Positions 13,609 through 16,134 of a stretch of DNA of 16,134 bases are shown piece by piece (position 1 is the stretch's first letter; each line of letters opens with the position of its first letter). The stretch covers positions 1 to 16,134 of the forward strand of contig CAZPZD010000049.1 of assembly GCA_964590515.1 (NCBI GenBank). Reading direction: 5' to 3'. The notes under the pieces are model-generated. The model was given only the letters and a program-made list of their open reading frames with translations. It had not been told where the DNA came from and ran no database searches. The position numbers and the translations under genes were made by a program. This DNA is from JADFRG01 sp964590515. Lineage in GTDB: Bacteria; Chloroflexota; Anaerolineae; Anaerolineales; E44-bin32.

Positions 13609-13677
13609 ATGACAAACCACACCAATTGCGCAGTGAGACTCGGGTCTCGGGGAGGGGGGCAGTGCCACTCAGCATGA
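13609..13677 (+). other. Candidate 22-codon mini-cistron before rpoA
   Basis: ATG 13609 opens a 22-codon frame beginning MTNHTNCAVRLG and ending QCHSA. The stop is TGA 13675-13677, which overlaps an in-frame rpoA ATG at 13674 as ATGA. The frame covers the hairpin and ribosome-binding site in front of rpoA. No homology is recognised. It begins 36 bases after the rpsD stop without a clear ribosome-binding site, so it may be chance. Confidence 0.2.
13635..13648 (+). promoter_or_regulatory. Small hairpin beside the rpoA ribosome-binding site
   Basis: GAGAC at 13635-13639 pairs perfectly with GTCTC at 13644-13648 around a four-base TCGG loop. It ends two bases before the purine-rich rpoA ribosome-binding region (GGAGG at 13651-13655). 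No T-run follows, so it is not an intrinsic terminator. It lies in the longest gap of the window (13573-13661), which otherwise shows an A+C-rich stretch and no recognisable promoter. A five-pair stem could be accidental. Confidence 0.25.
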
Positions 13678-14651
13678 ATATGGTGATGCCGAAGATCGAG
13701 CGGGATGCTATCGCTCGAAACTACGGCCGATTCATTATTAGCCCGCTGGAGAGCGGGTATGGGATCACGCTTGGGAACGCCCTGCGGCGGGTATTGCTTT
13801 CCTCACTGGAGGGGGCCGCGGTCACTTCGGTCCGGTTCTCCGACGTTCAACATGAGTTTTCCGAGGTCCCCGGCGTTCGGGAAGACGTGGTTCAAATGAT
13901 GTTGAACTTCAAGCAGCTTCGGCTCGTATTGCACGAAGGGGAAACAGCCCGGCTGCGGCTCGAAGTACGCGGAGAGGGGGTCGTGACCGCGGCCGACGTC
14001 ATCACCCCGGCCGAGATCGAGATCGTCAATCCCGAACTCTATCTCTTCACCGTTGACGATGATAAGGCAAATCTGGAAATTGAACTGAATGTCGAACGCG
14101 GCCGGGGCTATTCGCCTTCCGACGAACGGGCCAGGCTGCCCATCGGAGAGCTACCCACTGATGCGATATTTGGTCCGGTTCGCAAGGTAAACTTCGAGGT
14201 GGGTCAGGCCAGAGTGGCCCAGGACACCAGCTTCGATCGGCTGACCATGGAGATCTGGACCGATGGGACGCTCCGACCCGAACAGGCTCTCAGTCGCAGC
14301 GCGACCATCCTGATCGCCCACTTGCGCGACCTGGCAGGCGTCACTGAAGAGAGCTTGATCGCGGCTGCCACCCTCGAAGAAGAGCCCAAGATGGCTAGCG
14401 AAGTCTATGAGATTCCCATCGAGAACCTGGATCTCTCGGTCCGGGTGTTCAATTCGTTGAAGCGGACTGGGATCACCAGCGTGGGCGAAGTGCTGGACAT
14501 GCTCGAGAAGGGTCAGGACGCTATGCTCTCGATCCGAAATTTTGGGGAGAAGAGCCTGGATGAATTGAAAGAGCGCCTGCGTGAGAAGGGCTATCTGAAC
14601 GACGAGACGCCGGGAGAGCTTGAACCGGAAACGGCGGTGGCCGAGGGATGA
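13662..14651 (+). CDS. rpoA: DNA-directed RNA polymerase subunit alpha
   Basis: Alpha dimerises to nucleate RNA polymerase, and its C-terminal domain binds UP elements and activators. GTG 13662 is chosen because GGAGG sits six bases upstream, giving 329 residues. ATG 13674 (MNMVMPKIE) is a serious alternative: it matches the usual family length and the stop of an upstream short frame overlaps it. The N-terminal domain has NYGRFIISPLESGYGITLGNALRRVLLSS. The C-terminal domain (about 250-315) keeps R261, N264, K267, G295, K297 and S298, matching E. coli R265, N268, K271, G296, K298 and S299 used for DNA binding. The stop overlaps rplQ as ATGA. Confidence 0.96.
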   Translation: MPLSMNMVMPKIERDAIARNYGRFIISPLESGYGITLGNALRRVLLSSLEGAAVTSVRFSDVQHEFSEVPGVREDVVQMMLNFKQLRLVLHEGETARLRLEVRGEGVVTAADVITPAEIEIVNPELYLFTVDDDKANLEIELNVERGRGYSPSDERARLPIGELPTDAIFGPVRKVNFEVGQARVAQDTSFDRLTMEIWTDGTLRPEQALSRSATILIAHLRDLAGVTEESLIAAATLEEEPKMASEVYEIPIENLDLSVRVFNSLKRTGITSVGEVLDMLEKGQDAMLSIRNFGEKSLDELKERLREKGYLNDETPGELEPETAVAEG

Positions 14652-15016
14652 GGCATCGAGTCGGGGGTCGCAGACTCAGTCGGTCCTCCGGAGTTCGAAC
14701 CGCGCTGAGGCGCAACCTGATAACCGAGCTCTTTCGCCGGGAACGAATCCGGACGACCAAAGCCAAGGCCGCCGCGATTCGCGGAGATTCGGAGCGATTG
14801 ATCACGCTCGCCAAGCGGGCCGGGCCGGAGAAGCAGGTCCACGCCCGCCGACTGGCGGCAGCTCGCCTCAACGACCCGCAGGTGGTCAAGAAGCTGTTTG
14901 ATGACCTGGGTCCCAGGTTTAAGGATCGACCGGGTGGGTATACCCGGATGTTGAAGCTGGGCCCCCGCACCAGTGACGGGGCCGAGCTGGTGCTGTTGGA
15001 GCTCGTGGAAGAATAG
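14648..15016 (+). CDS. rplQ: 50S ribosomal protein L17
   Basis: L17 lies near the tunnel exit on the 50S surface. The 122-residue product begins MRHRVGGRRLSRSSGVRTALRRNLITELF, where the usual L17 start is MRHR-x-x-x-x-LGR, and continues with RIRTTKAKAAAIRG (about 33-46). It ends GGYTRMLKLGPRTSDGAELVLLELVE, which is diagnostic. It starts inside the rpoA stop (ATGA). The end is close to, or overlapped by, truA depending on which truA start is used. Confidence 0.97.
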   Translation: MRHRVGGRRLSRSSGVRTALRRNLITELFRRERIRTTKAKAAAIRGDSERLITLAKRAGPEKQVHARRLAAARLNDPQVVKKLFDDLGPRFKDRPGGYTRMLKLGPRTSDGAELVLLELVEE

Positions 15017-15020
15017 CCGG

Positions 15021-15782
15021 CTGGGAACTCGAGCCGATACCGCTCTTTACAAATCGATCGTCGCCTACGACGGCACCGCCTTTCTGGGCTTCCAGCGCCA
15101 GCGGCAAGGCTCCCGCACCGTCCAGAGTGTGCTGGAGCAGGCGCTCTGGAAGCTGGGATGGCAGGCAGGATCGCTTCGGGCGGCGGGCCGCACCGACGCC
15201 GGCGTGCATGCGATCGGCCAGGTGATCGGTTATGAATTGTCCTGGGGTCGCGGGCCGGATCGGCTGACCGATGCGATGAATTCGCAGCTGCCCTCCGATC
15301 TGGCCGTCCGTTCGACCGAGCTGGCGCCGAGCGGGTTTCATCCGCGGTTCTCGGCACTGCGGCGCCGGTACTCCTACCGGCTGCTCCTGAGTGAGCAGGC
15401 AGATCCGCTGGTAGAGCGGTTCGCGTGGCGGGTGTGGCCCCAACCGGATCTCGAACGGCTAGCGGCAGCAAGTCGAATGTTTGTGGGGGAGCACGATTTC
15501 GGAAGTTTCGGCCGCCCGACCAGGCCCGGCGGCAACACCGTCCGCATGCTCTGGACCGCGGAGTGGAGCCGGGAGAGCGACCAGCTCTGCCTGCGGGTTG
15601 AGGCGGATTCGTTCCTCAATCGAATGGTCCGCCGGATGGTCGGGGCAATCGTGGCGGTCGGTCGAGGGGTTGCCGAGCCGGAGGAGGTTGCGGGCAGGAT
15701 CCGGAATCCAGACCAGGTCTGGCCAGGCCGGCCGGCGCCGGCCCGTGGACTTTGCCTTGAAGAAGTGACGTACCCGGAGTAG
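15021..15782 (+). CDS. truA: tRNA pseudouridine(38-40) synthase TruA
   Basis: TruA converts uridines 38-40 of the tRNA anticodon stem to pseudouridine. The reading frame shows VAYDGTAFLGFQRQ, the catalytic motif AAGRTDAGVHA (its Asp encoded at 15195-15197) and SFLNRMVRRMVGAIVAVGRG near the C-terminus. The start is uncertain. No ATG, GTG or TTG lies between GTG 14973, deep in rplQ without a ribosome-binding site, and the conserved core. CTG 15021 has GGAAG nine bases upstream and gives 253 residues with the catalytic Asp at 59, close to E. coli Asp60, so it is used here. With GTG 14973 the protein would have 269 residues. Confidence 0.93.
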   Translation: MGTRADTALYKSIVAYDGTAFLGFQRQRQGSRTVQSVLEQALWKLGWQAGSLRAAGRTDAGVHAIGQVIGYELSWGRGPDRLTDAMNSQLPSDLAVRSTELAPSGFHPRFSALRRRYSYRLLLSEQADPLVERFAWRVWPQPDLERLAAASRMFVGEHDFGSFGRPTRPGGNTVRMLWTAEWSRESDQLCLRVEADSFLNRMVRRMVGAIVAVGRGVAEPEEVAGRIRNPDQVWPGRPAPARGLCLEEVTYPE

Positions 15783-15792
15783 CGAGGCATCT

Positions 15793-16134
15793 TTGCAGAA
15801 AACATTTCATCCGAAACGAAGTGAGCTCCAGCAGAATTGGCTGCTGGTGGACGCAGCCGGCGAGAATTTGGGCCGGCTCGCCACCCAGGTGGCTCGGCGG
15901 TTGCTCGGAAAGGACAAGCCGGCCTTTACCCCGGGGGCCGAGGTCGGGGATCATGTGGTCGTGATCAACGCTTCCAAGATTCAAGTGTCGGGGAAGCGGC
16001 TCGAACAGAAGTTTTACTATCGGGTCAGCGGCTACCCGAGCGGGATCAAGAAGGTCTCCCTGCGTGATCAGCTGGCGCACACCCCGGAGCGGGCCATCCG
16101 GGCGGCCGTTTGGGGAATGCTTCCGCACAATCGA
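15793..16134 (+). CDS. rplM: 50S ribosomal protein L13 (5' part, cut by window end)
   Basis: L13 is an early-assembly 50S protein. The frame is open from TTG 15793, ten bases after truA and five bases after GAGG at 15784-15787, to the last base of the window (114 codons, no stop). It reads QKTFHPKRSELQQNWLLVDA, then LGRLATQVARRLLGKDKPAFTP (about 27-48), VVVINASKIQVSGKRLEQKFYYRVSGYPSG and RAIRAAVWGMLPHNR, all characteristic of L13. About 30 residues are missing relative to the usual 140-150. rpsI is the expected next gene but lies outside the window. Confidence 0.96.
   Translation, partial: MQKTFHPKRSELQQNWLLVDAAGENLGRLATQVARRLLGKDKPAFTPGAEVGDHVVVINASKIQVSGKRLEQKFYYRVSGYPSGIKKVSLRDQLAHTPERAIRAAVWGMLPHNR

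Noticed and set aside
14521..15471. 316-codon open frame on the - strand across rpoA, rplQ and truA.
   Set aside because: The translation is dominated by Arg, Ser, Pro and Ala with no recognisable domain. It is a compositional shadow of three real genes.
1..16134. Search for mobile elements, CRISPR repeats, tRNA or rRNA genes and a novel accessory system.
   Set aside because: The coding is continuous and every gene of ordinary size is a recognised housekeeping gene. No direct-repeat arrays, transposase motifs or cloverleaf sequences are visible, and there is no unassigned stretch longer than about 90 bases.

Overview
The window is a continuous, single-strand run of ribosomal-protein and allied housekeeping genes. 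It is the bacterial S10-spc-alpha supercluster followed by the start of the L13 cluster, read left to right from the last codons of tuf (EF-Tu) to a truncated rplM. Every recognisable gene is on the + strand, gaps are mostly 0-55 bases (longest about 90), and many stops overlap the next start. I see no tRNA, rRNA, mobile element, CRISPR array or convincing intrinsic terminator. The DNA is G+C-rich (about 60% by eye). GTG, TTG and possibly CTG starts are common.

Layout: (1) tuf tail, then the S10 block: rpsJ, rplC, rplD, rplW, rplB, rpsS, rplV, rpsC, rplP, rpmC, rpsQ (1-5128). (2) The spc block: rplN, rplX, rplE, rpsN, rpsH, rplF, rplR, rpsE, rpmD, rplO, secY (5125-10512), then adk and map (10517-12009). 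(3) The alpha block: rpmJ (37 codons, GTG start), rpsM, rpsK, rpsD, rpoA, rplQ (12015-15016). (4) truA and the first 114 codons of rplM (about 15021-16134). The products build both ribosomal subunits, the Sec translocon channel, the RNA polymerase alpha subunit, adenylate kinase, methionine aminopeptidase and a tRNA pseudouridine synthase. The cluster therefore couples translation, transcription, protein export and nucleotide supply.

The zinc-binding (C+) forms of S14, S4, L24 and L36, the rplQ-truA-rplM order, and the tuf-rpsJ junction point to a non-proteobacterial lineage. S10 and L3 look most like Chloroflexota or a neighbouring soil phylum such as Dormibacterota. That placement is a recollection-based inference, not a database result.

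This is mainly an ordinary core-genome region and I did not find a new defence, mobile or metabolic system. Several details merit a second look. Four of the five gaps longer than 40 bases hold a tiny ATG-initiated frame whose stop overlaps a start of the next gene, and the rplO-secY one overlaps its neighbours at both ends. infA is missing from its usual place between map and rpmJ. The Adk LID zinc site is partly lost, the L3 loop near the peptidyl-transferase centre has an unusual Ser/Thr run, truA lacks a credible canonical start, and a perfect TATAAT lies in the 3' end of map just before the alpha block.
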